64,000 bases of DNA from JAZDFP01 sp043801445 (GTDB lineage Bacteria > Planctomycetota > MHYJ01 > JACQXL01), in assembly GCA_043801445.1 (NCBI GenBank), contig JAZDMB010000030.1, positions 123,045 through 187,044 of the forward strand, read 5' to 3'. The notes below the pieces were generated by a model. It was not told where the DNA came from and searched no databases. It saw only the letters and a list, made by a program, of their open reading frames with translations. Both the position numbers and the translations under genes were made by a program. The stretch's first letter is position 1, and every line of letters starts with the position of its first letter. Of this stretch, positions 9,189 to 17,331 are shown piece by piece.

Positions 9189-9905
9189 TTACTCTGCTGG
9201 CCCCCAGTTTCTGCCACCTGCGCCAGTTGACTGGGTGGGTGAACCACCAGCAGTTGTAGCAGGCCAAGTGAGAGGATTAGCCGCAGCCGGTCCACAATTC
9301 CAAGCGGCATTTGCGCCACCTTGGTCTGTTGAATAGACTGTGCCACCTTCGTTTACAATAAACATATTGACACCGCTTGACCCATAAGCTTCAGGTGCAG
9401 CGGCAAAAGCAAAAAGACTATTATTACACGCGGCCACAGCTGCAACGCCAACCGTGTTTACTTTATAAAGAGCTCCTGAGGCGATATAAGTGGTTACTAA
9501 TGCTCTGTATAAATAACCTGATTTTGCAGTCTTTACAAGTGCTGTTGCTCCTGCATCCCAATCTTCAAAGACTGGAGTTGCACCAAAAACATCATCAACC
9601 GCTCTGGAGTCATCAGCTCTGGCATAGGATATATCAATGAAATTAACCTTTGTAGTGCCATCTGCCCGCGTCATACGGTTAAAACAAGAAAGATCATATG
9701 TCCAATAGTCTTTTGTTCCATTGCCATCACAATCTTGCTGTTTCCAGATAGCTTCCTGTGAAGTGAGTGTTTTCAATCCTGCAATCGCGCTGGTCTCATT
9801 TGCAGACATACGGCCGGTTAACAGATTCGGGATAGCAATAGCCGCGATAATCGCAATAATGGCGATTACTATCATCAGTTCAATCAGTGTAAAACCTTTA
9901 CGCAT
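9189..9905 (-). CDS. Type IV pilin-like protein with N-methylation signal
   Basis: Prepilin of 238 residues. MRKGFTLIELMIVIAIIAII is a canonical class III signal: cleavage after Gly4, Phe+1 and Glu+5, then a hydrophobic alpha helix. This is the substrate of PilD-type prepilin peptidase. The C-terminal 200 residues form a globular head with several Cys (CDGNG, SCFNR, AACNN, WNCGP) and a Gly/Ala/Ser-rich tail, as in planctomycete-type pseudopilins. ATG 9905 is chosen because AAAGGAG precedes it and it starts the signal directly; the frame continues upstream without coding character. It is monocistronic with its own terminator. It could be a major pilin or a T2SS-type pseudopilin; pilT is present at 26-27 kb. 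Confidence 0.92.
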   Translation of the reverse strand: MRKGFTLIELMIVIAIIAIIAAIAIPNLLTGRMSANETSAIAGLKTLTSQEAIWKQQDCDGNGTKDYWTYDLSCFNRMTRADGTTKVNFIDISYARADDSRAVDDVFGATPVFEDWDAGATALVKTAKSGYLYRALVTTYIASGALYKVNTVGVAAVAACNNSLFAFAAAPEAYGSSGVNMFIVNEGGTVYSTDQGGANAAWNCGPAAANPLTWPATTAGGSPTQSTGAGGRNWGPAE

Positions 9906-10008
9906 ATAGCTCCTTTCAGTTATAGTTATATTTTCGTTCTCTGATGGAGTATAAGAGAACGATTTCAACAATTTGTATCGCTTAGTTTTATGTGTTCTAT
10001 ATATTCTT

Positions 10009-10020
10009 ATCACCTCCTTT
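10009..10020 (-). promoter_or_regulatory. Orphan consensus Shine-Dalgarno in the pilin leader
   Basis: The minus strand reads AAAGGAGGTGAT, a full 12-nt match to the 16S rRNA 3' end, about 105 nt upstream of the pilin ATG. No normal start codon of a plausible ORF follows at usual spacing. It may be a standby ribosome site or the remnant of a leader ORF. Confidence 0.4.
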
Positions 10021-10557
10021 ATCTTTTATAGAACCCATAAATCAAGAATACTCTATTGTTTGATTTAATTATATAGCAATTCTTATACCTGATTCTTGTA
10101 AATATGTCAATAAAATAATAAAATATAAGTAATATCCTTAACTTATTTATTAGTATGCAGATAAGAAAATAATTAAATTCAGTTAATAATAAAGCTATTA
10201 ATAATCAACAATAACCTTACATAAAATACACTATTAATTGTCATAATATACCATTTTTTGTAGCTGTTGTAGCAATTTTTTGTGTATATCTCTTATACTG
10301 CAGACAAAAGCGAGTAAAGTGCTTTTTGTTTCGCATGTATTTATCAGCAATAGAGCGATTGCTATAATCATGATTAAATAAATTGATGAAGCGATGCCAT
10401 TCGGTGAATTTAGACGGCCATGTTCCTTTTCATGCTTACCTTCTCAAATCAAGTAAAGAGACAATTCAACTCCACATCCTTGACCTAAAACACACAGCAT
10501 AATGTTTACCTTGAATTTTTATTGACTATTTCGAGAATAATTATTTTAGTGTTTATA
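10021..10557. other. AT-rich intergenic region between divergent genes
   Basis: Very AT-rich, non-coding. It must hold the divergent promoters for the minus-strand pilin and the plus-strand epimerase, but I see no convincing -35/-10 pair and no RNA gene. Confidence 0.5.
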
Positions 10558-10560
10558 ATG

Positions 10561-11499
10561 ATGAAGGATACTATTGTTGTTACAGGCGGTGCCGGTTTTG
10601 TTGGTTCCTATCTGTGTGAGCGTCTTTATGATGACGGGTTTAAGATTATTTGTATTGATAATCTTATTACCGGCAGACTTAAGAATCTTTCTAATATATC
10701 AGGGAAAGCAGATTTCAGGTTTTTACAGCAGGATATATCAGAAAAGGTTACGATTAAGATAAAAAAACTGGTTGCCATATTGCATTTTGCTTCTCCGGCA
10801 AGTCCAAAAGATTATCTGCAATATCCTATAGAGACCTTAAAAACAGGTTCTTTTGGAACATATTTAGCATTAGAATTAGCACGTTCTTCAGGAGCACGAT
10901 TCCTTTTAGCATCTACTTCAGAAGTTTATGGTGATCCGCTTAAACATCCACAGGATGAAACTTACTGGGGAAATGTGAATCCCATAGGACAAAGAAGCGT
11001 ATATGATGAAGCCAAGCGATTTGCCGAGGCATTAACAATGGCCTATCACAGAAAATATAAAATAGATACAAAGATTGCCAGAATTTTCAATACTTATGGA
11101 CCAAGGATGAGGTTAAACGACGGCAGGGCACTGCCCAATTTTTTCGCTCAGGCAATTAAGAACAAGGATATCACCATCTATGGAAATGGGAAACAGACAC
11201 GAAGTTTTTGTTATATTGATGATATGATTGATGGACTCGTTAAATTGCTTTGGTCAAATGAATATTTCCCGACAAATTTAGGTAATCCGGAAGAGATTAG
11301 TATGCAAAAAATAGTTCAAGAAATAATTGAAATAACTGAAAGTAAAAGTAAAATAGTATATAAATATTTGCCGGAGGATGACCCTCAACGACGTAAGCCT
11401 AATATTAATAAAGCCAAGAAAATCCTCAAATGGCGACCATTGGTCAGCCGAGACGTAGGATTGATAAAAACACTAAAGTACTTTAGAAAGGAGTGCTAA
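10561..11499 (+). CDS. NAD-dependent sugar epimerase, UDP-glucuronate decarboxylase-like
   Basis: Extended short-chain dehydrogenase of about 312 residues. The Rossmann motif GGAGFVGS is at residue 10, the active-site Tyr/Lys are in VYDEAKR, and RIFNTYGPRM plus DGRALPNF are typical of UDP-glucuronate decarboxylase (UXS), which makes UDP-xylose from UDP-glucuronate for surface polysaccharide. HFASPASPKDY replaces the usual HLASPASP and also fits UXS. ATG 10561 (or 10558) is chosen because VVTGGAG should lie 5-6 residues in; the longer TTG start adds a non-conserved tail. It may be cotranscribed with the next gene, whose start lies 1 nt after its stop. Confidence 0.85.
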   Translation: MKDTIVVTGGAGFVGSYLCERLYDDGFKIICIDNLITGRLKNLSNISGKADFRFLQQDISEKVTIKIKKLVAILHFASPASPKDYLQYPIETLKTGSFGTYLALELARSSGARFLLASTSEVYGDPLKHPQDETYWGNVNPIGQRSVYDEAKRFAEALTMAYHRKYKIDTKIARIFNTYGPRMRLNDGRALPNFFAQAIKNKDITIYGNGKQTRSFCYIDDMIDGLVKLLWSNEYFPTNLGNPEEISMQKIVQEIIEITESKSKIVYKYLPEDDPQRRKPNINKAKKILKWRPLVSRDVGLIKTLKYFRKEC

Positions 11500-11500
11500 G

Positions 11501-12478
11501 ATGCCAATGCTGATAAAGAAAGAACAGATAACAAAGGTATTAACAATGGCCGATGTGGTTAAAATCATGGAAACAACCTTTCGGTTCCACGGGCTGGGTA
11601 AGATTCAGCAGCCTCCAAAATCTTATTTGATATTCCAGCACGGTGATATGAGGTCAATGCCTTCCCATATTAGCGCACCAACAATGGAAATCGCCGGTAT
11701 TAAATGTGTTACCGTGCATCCTAACAACCGTAAACTTGGTCTGCCTACAGTAATGGCAACTATCCTTTTGATAGACCCGAAAACAGGATATAATATTGCA
11801 GTAATGGATGGCACATTGATTACTGATATGAGAACCGGTGCAGCAGGCGCCTTAGCGGCCAAATATCTTTCCAAGAAAAATAGTAAGGTTGCTGGTTTTG
11901 TGGGAGCAGGCCGTCAAGCATATACTCAAATGGAAGCTTTGAAAATAGTCCGTAATATTAAGGTTGTAAAAATATATGATCTCAATTTGCAAACCGTCAA
12001 GACATTCGCACAATGGATAAAGAAAAATTATCCTGATATCAATGTGCTGACTGCCAAGAGTGTTTCTGACGCCGTTAATCAATGCGATATCGTAGTTACA
12101 ACTACACCTGCCCGAGGTCCGATTGTTATGGCTAAAGACGTTAGCCCGGGAACTCATATTAATGCTATCGGAGCCGATGCGCCAGGCAAGCAGGAATTAG
12201 AGGATAAACTAACAAAGAAATGTAAAATTGTCATTGATGAATGGGAGCAAGCTTCGCACAGTGGTGAAATCAATGTGCCTTTTGCTAAAGGTGTAATTAC
12301 TAAAAATGATATTTATGGGGAATTAGGTAAAATCGTTGCCAAATTACAAAAAGGACGTACTAACAATAACGAAATCACCATCTTTGATTCAACCGGTTTG
12401 GCTTGCCAGGATATTGCTACCGCGTATACCGTTTACAAGAAACTTAAAGGTAAAGCAGTTGAAGTTAAATTCTTCTGA
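11501..12478 (+). CDS. Ornithine cyclodeaminase / alanine dehydrogenase family protein
   Basis: A 325-residue member of the OCD/mu-crystallin family of NAD(P)-dependent deaminating enzymes. Visible features are QQPPKSYLIF, DMRSMPSHI, DMRTGAAGALAAKYLS (substrate Lys/Arg region) and the Rossmann motif GFVGAGRQAYTQ near residue 130, followed by VTTTPARGPIV and NAIGADAPGKQEL. Archaeal members are alanine dehydrogenases; bacterial ones act on ornithine, proline or related amino acids, so the substrate is not assigned. AAAGGAG precedes the ATG. The adjacent aminotransferase is of the alanine aminotransferase type, so alanine/pyruvate interconversion is a reasonable inference. Confidence 0.85.
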   Translation: MPMLIKKEQITKVLTMADVVKIMETTFRFHGLGKIQQPPKSYLIFQHGDMRSMPSHISAPTMEIAGIKCVTVHPNNRKLGLPTVMATILLIDPKTGYNIAVMDGTLITDMRTGAAGALAAKYLSKKNSKVAGFVGAGRQAYTQMEALKIVRNIKVVKIYDLNLQTVKTFAQWIKKNYPDINVLTAKSVSDAVNQCDIVVTTTPARGPIVMAKDVSPGTHINAIGADAPGKQELEDKLTKKCKIVIDEWEQASHSGEINVPFAKGVITKNDIYGELGKIVAKLQKGRTNNNEITIFDSTGLACQDIATAYTVYKKLKGKAVEVKFF

Positions 12479-12586
12479 TTACTTTTTAAAATCGAATAAG
12501 AGTGTTTGGCGTATAATCACGGTCAGGTAGTGACAAATACGGTTTTTAGCTTTATTTGTATTATAAAGCTAAAGTAAGGATATCTT

Positions 12587-13903
12587 ATGGAATTCAATCC
12601 GATGATTGAGGCATCAAAATTCTGGACACTAAGAGGTAATCCAGCATTGATTTCCGGCAAGCGTCTTAAACAAGAAAATATTAAATGGACGCATCAAGGT
12701 ATTACACACGGAGTTATTTTCTGTAATATCGGTGATACACATTTAGAAAAAGATATTGTTATTCCACAAGTAGTCAAAAAAGCCGTGCACCGATGCATCG
12801 AACAACAAAGAATATGCTATACCTTTTCCGAAGGCGACCCGTCATTAATTAAAAGCATCTCCGCCAAGTTCGGCGTATCGGATACTGAAATATTTATCAC
12901 CAATGGCGTTACTGAAGCGATTTTGTTCCTGGGTCGTTTATTCGGCCAAATTATAGGTAAACCTGAAGACGGATTAACCTGTGCCAGGCGCAAAAGCAAT
13001 TGGCCTGGTATCGTTTTAGTCAGCCCAGTTTATCCGCCCTGGAACGGTATAATGATGGAATACGGACTGAAGGTAAACTTAGCTTGCCGCCATGATTCTG
13101 GCAAATTAAAAGGGCAAGCAAATATTGCCGAGATTAAAAACAAAATAAACAGCGGAACTCAGGCGGTCGTTTTGATACCAGCTGATAATCCTACCGGTAA
13201 AGTCCTGCCGCCAGATAATATAGAAGAGGTAGCAAAATTGCTGGTTAAGGAAAAGGAAAATGGCAAAGACATATTCCTCATTGTAGATGATGTTTACCGG
13301 GAATTTATCGACCCCAAAATGCGGGTCGATTATATCAAACTGGCGGACAAATACAAATTACCTTTGATACTATTAGGCGGTATTGATAAGGTATTAGGAA
13401 CCGGATTCCACGGTGGTTGGATGATTATTCATGTGCCAAAGGAATTGGAACGTCTGCATAAATTAACACCTGACACCATGCGCTTGATATTCGCTAAATA
13501 CACAGGCGCAAATACCATCACTCAATATGCAATGATGCCTTATTTCAACGATTACAACAGGGTTTTATCTGATATTAAAAAGAATCTAAAGAAATTTCAC
13601 AACTGGAGCAATAAATATATTAAAGGATTCAAAACGTATAGCAAAAACTATCTTAGGTTTAAATATGGTCCGCCCGAACTACCATTGTATTTATGGTTAG
13701 AACTTGTTCCCAAAAATGTCTGGGCGAATGCTACTGAATTTGCTGATGACCTCGTAAAGACAACTGGCGTCTTAGTAGCACCAGGAGACCCTTTTGGTGA
13801 TAAAAATTGTATTCGTATTTCAGTAGTTCGTGATCCCCTTAAACCGTTAAATATTCCTAAAATTATTATTGATTTTATGAGAAGGGAAACAGGATTTAAA
13901 TAA
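12587..13903 (+). CDS. PLP-dependent class I/II aminotransferase, alanine aminotransferase-like
   Basis: Fold-type I aminotransferase of 438 residues. Seen: YTFSEGDPSLIKSISAKFG, FITNGVTEAI (phosphate/ring-binding region), VSPVYPPWNGI, PADNPTGKVLP with the substrate-binding Asn, IVDDVYREFI with the PLP-binding Asp and Tyr, and GGIDKVLGTGFHGGW with the Schiff-base Lys in an unusual setting (most family members have S-x-S-K). C-terminal CIRISVVRDP holds the substrate-carboxylate Arg. The sequence style is that of alanine or aspartate aminotransferases; the exact substrate is inferred. It lies 108 bp after the OCD-family gene on the same strand. Confidence 0.85.
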   Translation: MEFNPMIEASKFWTLRGNPALISGKRLKQENIKWTHQGITHGVIFCNIGDTHLEKDIVIPQVVKKAVHRCIEQQRICYTFSEGDPSLIKSISAKFGVSDTEIFITNGVTEAILFLGRLFGQIIGKPEDGLTCARRKSNWPGIVLVSPVYPPWNGIMMEYGLKVNLACRHDSGKLKGQANIAEIKNKINSGTQAVVLIPADNPTGKVLPPDNIEEVAKLLVKEKENGKDIFLIVDDVYREFIDPKMRVDYIKLADKYKLPLILLGGIDKVLGTGFHGGWMIIHVPKELERLHKLTPDTMRLIFAKYTGANTITQYAMMPYFNDYNRVLSDIKKNLKKFHNWSNKYIKGFKTYSKNYLRFKYGPPELPLYLWLELVPKNVWANATEFADDLVKTTGVLVAPGDPFGDKNCIRISVVRDPLKPLNIPKIIIDFMRRETGFK

Positions 13904-13966
13904 TTCATGAAAATATGTCGCAAACAAATTGCAAACTGCATATATTATAAAATAAGGTGAAATAAT

Positions 13967-14170
13967 ATGCGGAAAAAAGAACTATTTGGAGAAATAGCTG
14001 TTAGATTAAGACTTGCAACACCACAACAGGTAAAATTAGCTCTAAAAAAACAACAGCAACTGAAAGAAAATAATAGGCACCGTTTAATTGGGTTAATCAT
14101 GCTTGAGATGAATATTCTTGATACTACAGGTTTTATTAGTATTCTGAAGGAAATTGACAAGTCTATTTAA
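13967..14170 (+). CDS. Small standalone FGxxAV-domain protein
   Basis: A 67-residue protein consisting of one domain, ELFGEIAVRLRLATPQQVK...LKKQQ, then IGLIMLEMNILD. The same pattern (NFGNLAVELGYTT..V....NIQQ, then IMIDKGYLT) forms the first 70 residues of the Ser/Thr kinase at 53768-54859. It also resembles the N-terminal domain of GspE/PilB-type ATPases. AAGGTGA precedes the ATG. It begins a run of signalling genes; a protein-protein interaction or c-di-GMP-linked role is a guess from the adjoining PAS-GGDEF gene and the GspE-N likeness. Confidence 0.7.
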   Translation: MRKKELFGEIAVRLRLATPQQVKLALKKQQQLKENNRHRLIGLIMLEMNILDTTGFISILKEIDKSI

Positions 14171-14207
14171 AACTCATACAAAAATAAAACAGCAAAAGAA
14201 AGGTTAC

Positions 14208-14687
14208 ATGAAAAAAAATAAGCCCTCTAAGAAAAAGATTCCTAATCAACAATCTTTAACATTTCCTTGCCACCCTAAATATTTAGTGACCGTACGAAAA
14301 GTAGTGTCTAGAATGTGGCGTCTAAATAAATTGCCGTTAAAAGATATGAGATTAGTAACGTTAGCAATTGATGAAGCAGCCAGTGTTATTGTTCAACATG
14401 CATTAGCGATAAAACAAAGCGGGAATATCAATATTCATTTGGATATAAACGATGTAAGGTTTAAAGCTGTTATACAAGATAATATTCATTATTTTGATAT
14501 AGATAATCTTTCCGAAACAGAACGTCGTTCTTTATTACTAAAAGAAAGACGTCACCAAATATCCCTTTATTTAATAACTACAGTGATGGATGAAGTTACT
14601 TATGTTTATAAAAAGGGATTCGAGAATGAATTGCATCTCATTAAATTTATAAAACCATCCTCAATTCAAAGAAACAACTTGAAATAA
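14208..14687 (+). CDS. Degenerate RsbW-like GHKL anti-sigma factor homologue
   Basis: A 159-residue protein aligning by eye to the RsbW/SpoIIAB HATPase family. LVTLAIDEAASVIVQHA corresponds to the N-box (usual E-x2-x-N-x2-x-H), ISLYLITTVMDEVTYVY to the region after the G-box, and GFENELHLIKF to the final strand. Key ATP-binding glycines are missing: the D-x-G-x-G-F position reads DNIHYFD, and the G-L-G-L position reads HQISLYL. It may therefore bind partners without ATP hydrolysis. ATG 14208 is chosen because AAAGAAAGG precedes it; an upstream frame overlaps the previous gene. It sits between the FGxxAV protein and a PAS-GGDEF protein. Confidence 0.65.
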   Translation: MKKNKPSKKKIPNQQSLTFPCHPKYLVTVRKVVSRMWRLNKLPLKDMRLVTLAIDEAASVIVQHALAIKQSGNINIHLDINDVRFKAVIQDNIHYFDIDNLSETERRSLLLKERRHQISLYLITTVMDEVTYVYKKGFENELHLIKFIKPSSIQRNNLK

Positions 14688-14700
14688 TACGATTTTATTT

Positions 14701-15618
14701 ATGCTTAATAACAATGAAGTTGCTACAGAGTTACTGCCAAATAATAATTATAAAGCCACAAAAGTCTCGGAAAGATTACGATATTTAGAAAATGTCTTGA
14801 ATTTTTCTCCTGACATTATTATTTGTGGTGATAGCAATGGTAAAATCGTGGAATTTAATAGGGGAGCTGAAAAATTATTGGGTTACTCGCGAGGAGAAGT
14901 ATTAGGCAAGCCGATTACCGACCTTTATTTTAATCCTCGCGACAGATATAAAATGATTAATCTTTTACAACGAAAAGGTCAAGTTGTCGATTATGAAACC
15001 AGGCTTAAAAATAAAGCGGGACGAATGATTTATATATCAACCAGTGTAGCTTATCTTTATAACGAATTCGGGAAACTTATTGGTACAATTGGTATTGCTA
15101 AAGACATTAGACGCAGAAAGGAATTAGATAAAAAATTAGAGCGTTTAGCAATTACAGATGGATTAACCAACTTATATGATAGAGGCCATTTTAATATTTC
15201 CTTAGTTAAAATTATTGAAAAAGCTCGAAAAACACGACAATTGCTGAGTTGTATAATGATTGATTTAGACGGATTTAAAGAATATAATGATAAAGAAGGA
15301 CATCTTGGAGGCGATGAAGTTCTGCGGAAAGTAGGTTCAATCATCCTAAAAGTTATACCTTATAACACAGGCTCAGCTTATCGTTATGGGGGAGATGAGT
15401 TTATCATGTTGATTACTGGGAAGAAACAAATGGTGGTAACATCTTTAGCTGAAAGAATCAGGAAAGAAATAGAAAATAATTTTAATAAACGAATTACGGC
15501 AAGTATTGGTGTTACTTATTGGCAATTATTTCAGACACCGCACCAACTGGTCAAAAATGCTGATGATGCGATGTATCGGGCAAAATCGTATGGCGGTAAT
15601 AGAGTCTGTTTATCATGA
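14701..15618 (+). CDS. PAS-GGDEF diguanylate cyclase
   Basis: A 305-residue protein. It has a PAS/PAC domain at about residues 25-140 (FSPDIIICGDSNGKIVEFNR, then YISTSVAYL...GTIGIAKDIRRR) followed by a GGDEF domain (LAITDGLTNLYDRGHF, IDLDGFKEYND, RYGGDEFIML, ITASIGVTYW, DDAMYRAKSYGGN). The catalytic GGDEF is intact, so it should make cyclic di-GMP. The RxxD inhibitory site upstream is absent (PYNT in that place). No membrane segment, so cytoplasmic. Its TGA overlaps the ruvA start by 4 nt, so the two are likely cotranscribed. Confidence 0.92.
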   Translation: MLNNNEVATELLPNNNYKATKVSERLRYLENVLNFSPDIIICGDSNGKIVEFNRGAEKLLGYSRGEVLGKPITDLYFNPRDRYKMINLLQRKGQVVDYETRLKNKAGRMIYISTSVAYLYNEFGKLIGTIGIAKDIRRRKELDKKLERLAITDGLTNLYDRGHFNISLVKIIEKARKTRQLLSCIMIDLDGFKEYNDKEGHLGGDEVLRKVGSIILKVIPYNTGSAYRYGGDEFIMLITGKKQMVVTSLAERIRKEIENNFNKRITASIGVTYWQLFQTPHQLVKNADDAMYRAKSYGGNRVCLS

Positions 15619-16229
15619 TAGAATATATTTGCGGACAACTAAAAGAAAAGAACCCAGCTACAGCAATAATAGATATTAATGGCATTGCCTTTAAGTTGTT
15701 TATTCCATTATCTACCTATGAAAAACTGCCAGAAAAAGGTCCCGTTTCACTTTTTACAACTCTTGTTATTCATGGTGGAATGTCATCTTCCGGTGAATTA
15801 AAAATATATGGTTTTGGCTCTAAAGAAGAACGCCAGTTTTTTCAGCTTCTCTGTTCGGTTACTCGAATCGGTCCATTAGTAGCATTACGAATACTTTCTG
15901 GTTCTTCAATTTATAATATCAAACAAGCCATTATTTCTGAGGACGTTAAATTTCTATCTAAGGTAAAAGGTGTAGGCCTTAAAACTGCTCAAAGGATTAT
16001 TATGGAACTTAAAGATTCTCTCAAGGATTTTGAAATAATGACGACTGCAACAACCCCCATAAAAAATATAGCGGTTACTGAAGCAATATTAGTTTTAAAT
16101 GCTTTAGGATATCCTCTAAATATTGCCGAGAAAACTGTGAGACAAGTATTACAAAAACCATTATCAGAAATATCTACTGAAATTTTAGTTAAACAAGCAT
16201 TAAAAGAATCTCAATATGAACCATTATAG
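15615..16229 (+). CDS. ruvA: Holliday junction DNA helicase subunit RuvA
   Basis: RuvA of 204 residues, the usual length. It binds four-way junctions as a tetramer and directs RuvB-driven branch migration. The N-terminal OB fold (MIEYICGQL, GIAFKLFIPLSTYEKLP, GELKIYGFGSKEER) is followed by the HhH pair (RIGPLVALRIL and KVKGVGLKTAQRIIMELKD) and a C-terminal helical domain III (AILVLNALGYP). It overlaps both neighbours (4 nt with the cyclase, 14 nt with the lipoprotein), so it is locked into this operon. ruvB and ruvC are not adjacent, which is unusual. Confidence 0.96.
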   Translation: MIEYICGQLKEKNPATAIIDINGIAFKLFIPLSTYEKLPEKGPVSLFTTLVIHGGMSSSGELKIYGFGSKEERQFFQLLCSVTRIGPLVALRILSGSSIYNIKQAIISEDVKFLSKVKGVGLKTAQRIIMELKDSLKDFEIMTTATTPIKNIAVTEAILVLNALGYPLNIAEKTVRQVLQKPLSEISTEILVKQALKESQYEPL

Positions 16230-16848
16230 ATTATACCACGTATTATTTGTTGTAATAAGTTTATTTGTCAGTTGTAGTTCACCGCAATTAGACAGAACTG
16301 GATTCTCACCACAAGATCATTATAAATTCGGGTTAAATTGGATAGGAGCTCATGACTTTCAGAGGGCGGAATTTTCCTTTAAGAAGGCAGTTGAATTAGA
16401 TAGTAATTTTGGAGATGCCTACATCCAATTAGGATTAGTGTATTATATTCTTTATGAAAAAGAAGTATCTTCTACTAAGAATCCAGATACTATAATGCAA
16501 TATTATAACTCCGCATATAATTGTTTTACTAAAGGGTTAAAATGTGGCTCTAAAAATCCGCAGGCATATACAGGAATCGCAAGATTACAAAAAGTAGCTA
16601 ATAGATTTGATAAAGCTATTGAAAGCTTGCTAAAAGCGCATGAACTTACTGAACCGGATGATATCACTACTGAAATTATCATTCATTATGAGTTAGGAGA
16701 TTGTTATTTGGCACAAGGAAAATATAAGGAAGCTCTAGCGGAATACAAGGAATATCTGGAATTAGTTCCAACCAGTCAAGAACACGAAAATATTGAGAAT
16801 GTCATTAAGGAAATCGAAAAACAGTTAGGCATCAGCTCGCCCCGATAA
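16216..16848 (+). CDS. TPR lipoprotein
   Basis: A 210-residue protein. The signal peptide YHVLFVVISLFVSC ends in a lipobox-like LFVSC, so it is a probable lipoprotein. TPR motifs follow: YKFGLNWIGAHDFQRAEFSFKKAVELDSNFGDAYIQLG, ..AYTGIARLQKVANRFDKAIESLLKAHEL, and HYELGDCYLAQGKYKEALAEYKEYLELVP. Such proteins scaffold envelope assemblies (PilF-like or BamD-like), but no specific role is visible. It overlaps the ruvA end by 14 nt, and the operon appears to end after it. Confidence 0.85.
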   Translation: MNHYRLYHVLFVVISLFVSCSSPQLDRTGFSPQDHYKFGLNWIGAHDFQRAEFSFKKAVELDSNFGDAYIQLGLVYYILYEKEVSSTKNPDTIMQYYNSAYNCFTKGLKCGSKNPQAYTGIARLQKVANRFDKAIESLLKAHELTEPDDITTEIIIHYELGDCYLAQGKYKEALAEYKEYLELVPTSQEHENIENVIKEIEKQLGISSPR

Positions 16849-16911
16849 ATTTTCAGACCTTTCTCGTACTCATTTATTATTAATTTTTATAAAGATTTTT
16901 TATGTTTTTTC

Positions 16912-17020
16912 TTGACAAGTTTATTTACATACTGTAAATTACATCATGTAAAAAATATTTTAATAATATTTTTTATTTTTCTTGACATTTTTACACATTG
17001 TAATTTATACTATGTAAAGA
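16912..17020 (+). promoter_or_regulatory. Duplicated promoter/operator region of the MerR-like gene
   Basis: TTGACA occurs twice, at 16912-16917 and 16982-16987, exactly 70 bp apart. The second is followed after 18 bp by TATACT (17006-17011), a good -10. Inverted repeats of the TTTACA/TGTAAA type overlap both: TTTAC-n5-GTAAA and TTACAT-n-ATGTAA in the first, TTACA-n3-TGTAA and TTTATA-n3-TGTAAA in the second. Four half-site pairs around a MerR-type promoter suggest autoregulation. Confidence 0.65.
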
Positions 17021-17030
17021 ATAAATAATA

Positions 17031-17294
17031 ATGATTATGAAAAATAAAAGGGCATTTGAATACCAGCCTAGAAAATTATATAGGATATCTGAAATCCTTT
17101 ATTTTTTACAGCAGGGCGGCACAAGAATTTCAAGACAGACTCTTCATAATTATACTTTAATGGGATTAATTTCTGAAGATTGCCGTACACAAGCCGGTCA
17201 TCGCTTATATGATGCAAACGTTTTTAAACGTCTAAGAAAAATAGAACTTTTAAAAAGACACAGAACATTATCAGAAATAAAAAAAATAATATAG
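17031..17294 (+). CDS. MerR-family-like small HTH regulator
   Basis: An 87-residue protein with a MerR-type winged helix: KLYRISEILYFLQQ, SRQTLHNYTLMGLISEDCRTQAGHRLYDANVFKRLRKIELLKRHRTLSEI. The HTH and wing (TLHNYTLMGL, GHRLYD) are clear, but there is no long dimerisation helix or effector domain, so it is a minimal MerR-like regulator, close to BldC in size. Start ATG 17031 or 17037; no Shine-Dalgarno, and the -10 is only 20 nt away, so the transcript leader is very short. It sits just ahead of a sigma factor gene, which it may control. Confidence 0.8.
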   Translation: MIMKNKRAFEYQPRKLYRISEILYFLQQGGTRISRQTLHNYTLMGLISEDCRTQAGHRLYDANVFKRLRKIELLKRHRTLSEIKKII

Positions 17295-17331
17295 GTATTG
17301 ATAACGAGAGGATAAATGTGAAAGGAGATTT

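Noticed and set aside
10522..10560. N-terminal extension of the epimerase from TTG 10522
   Set aside because: It would add 13 hydrophobic residues before the Rossmann motif, which in this family starts within about six residues of the N-terminus.
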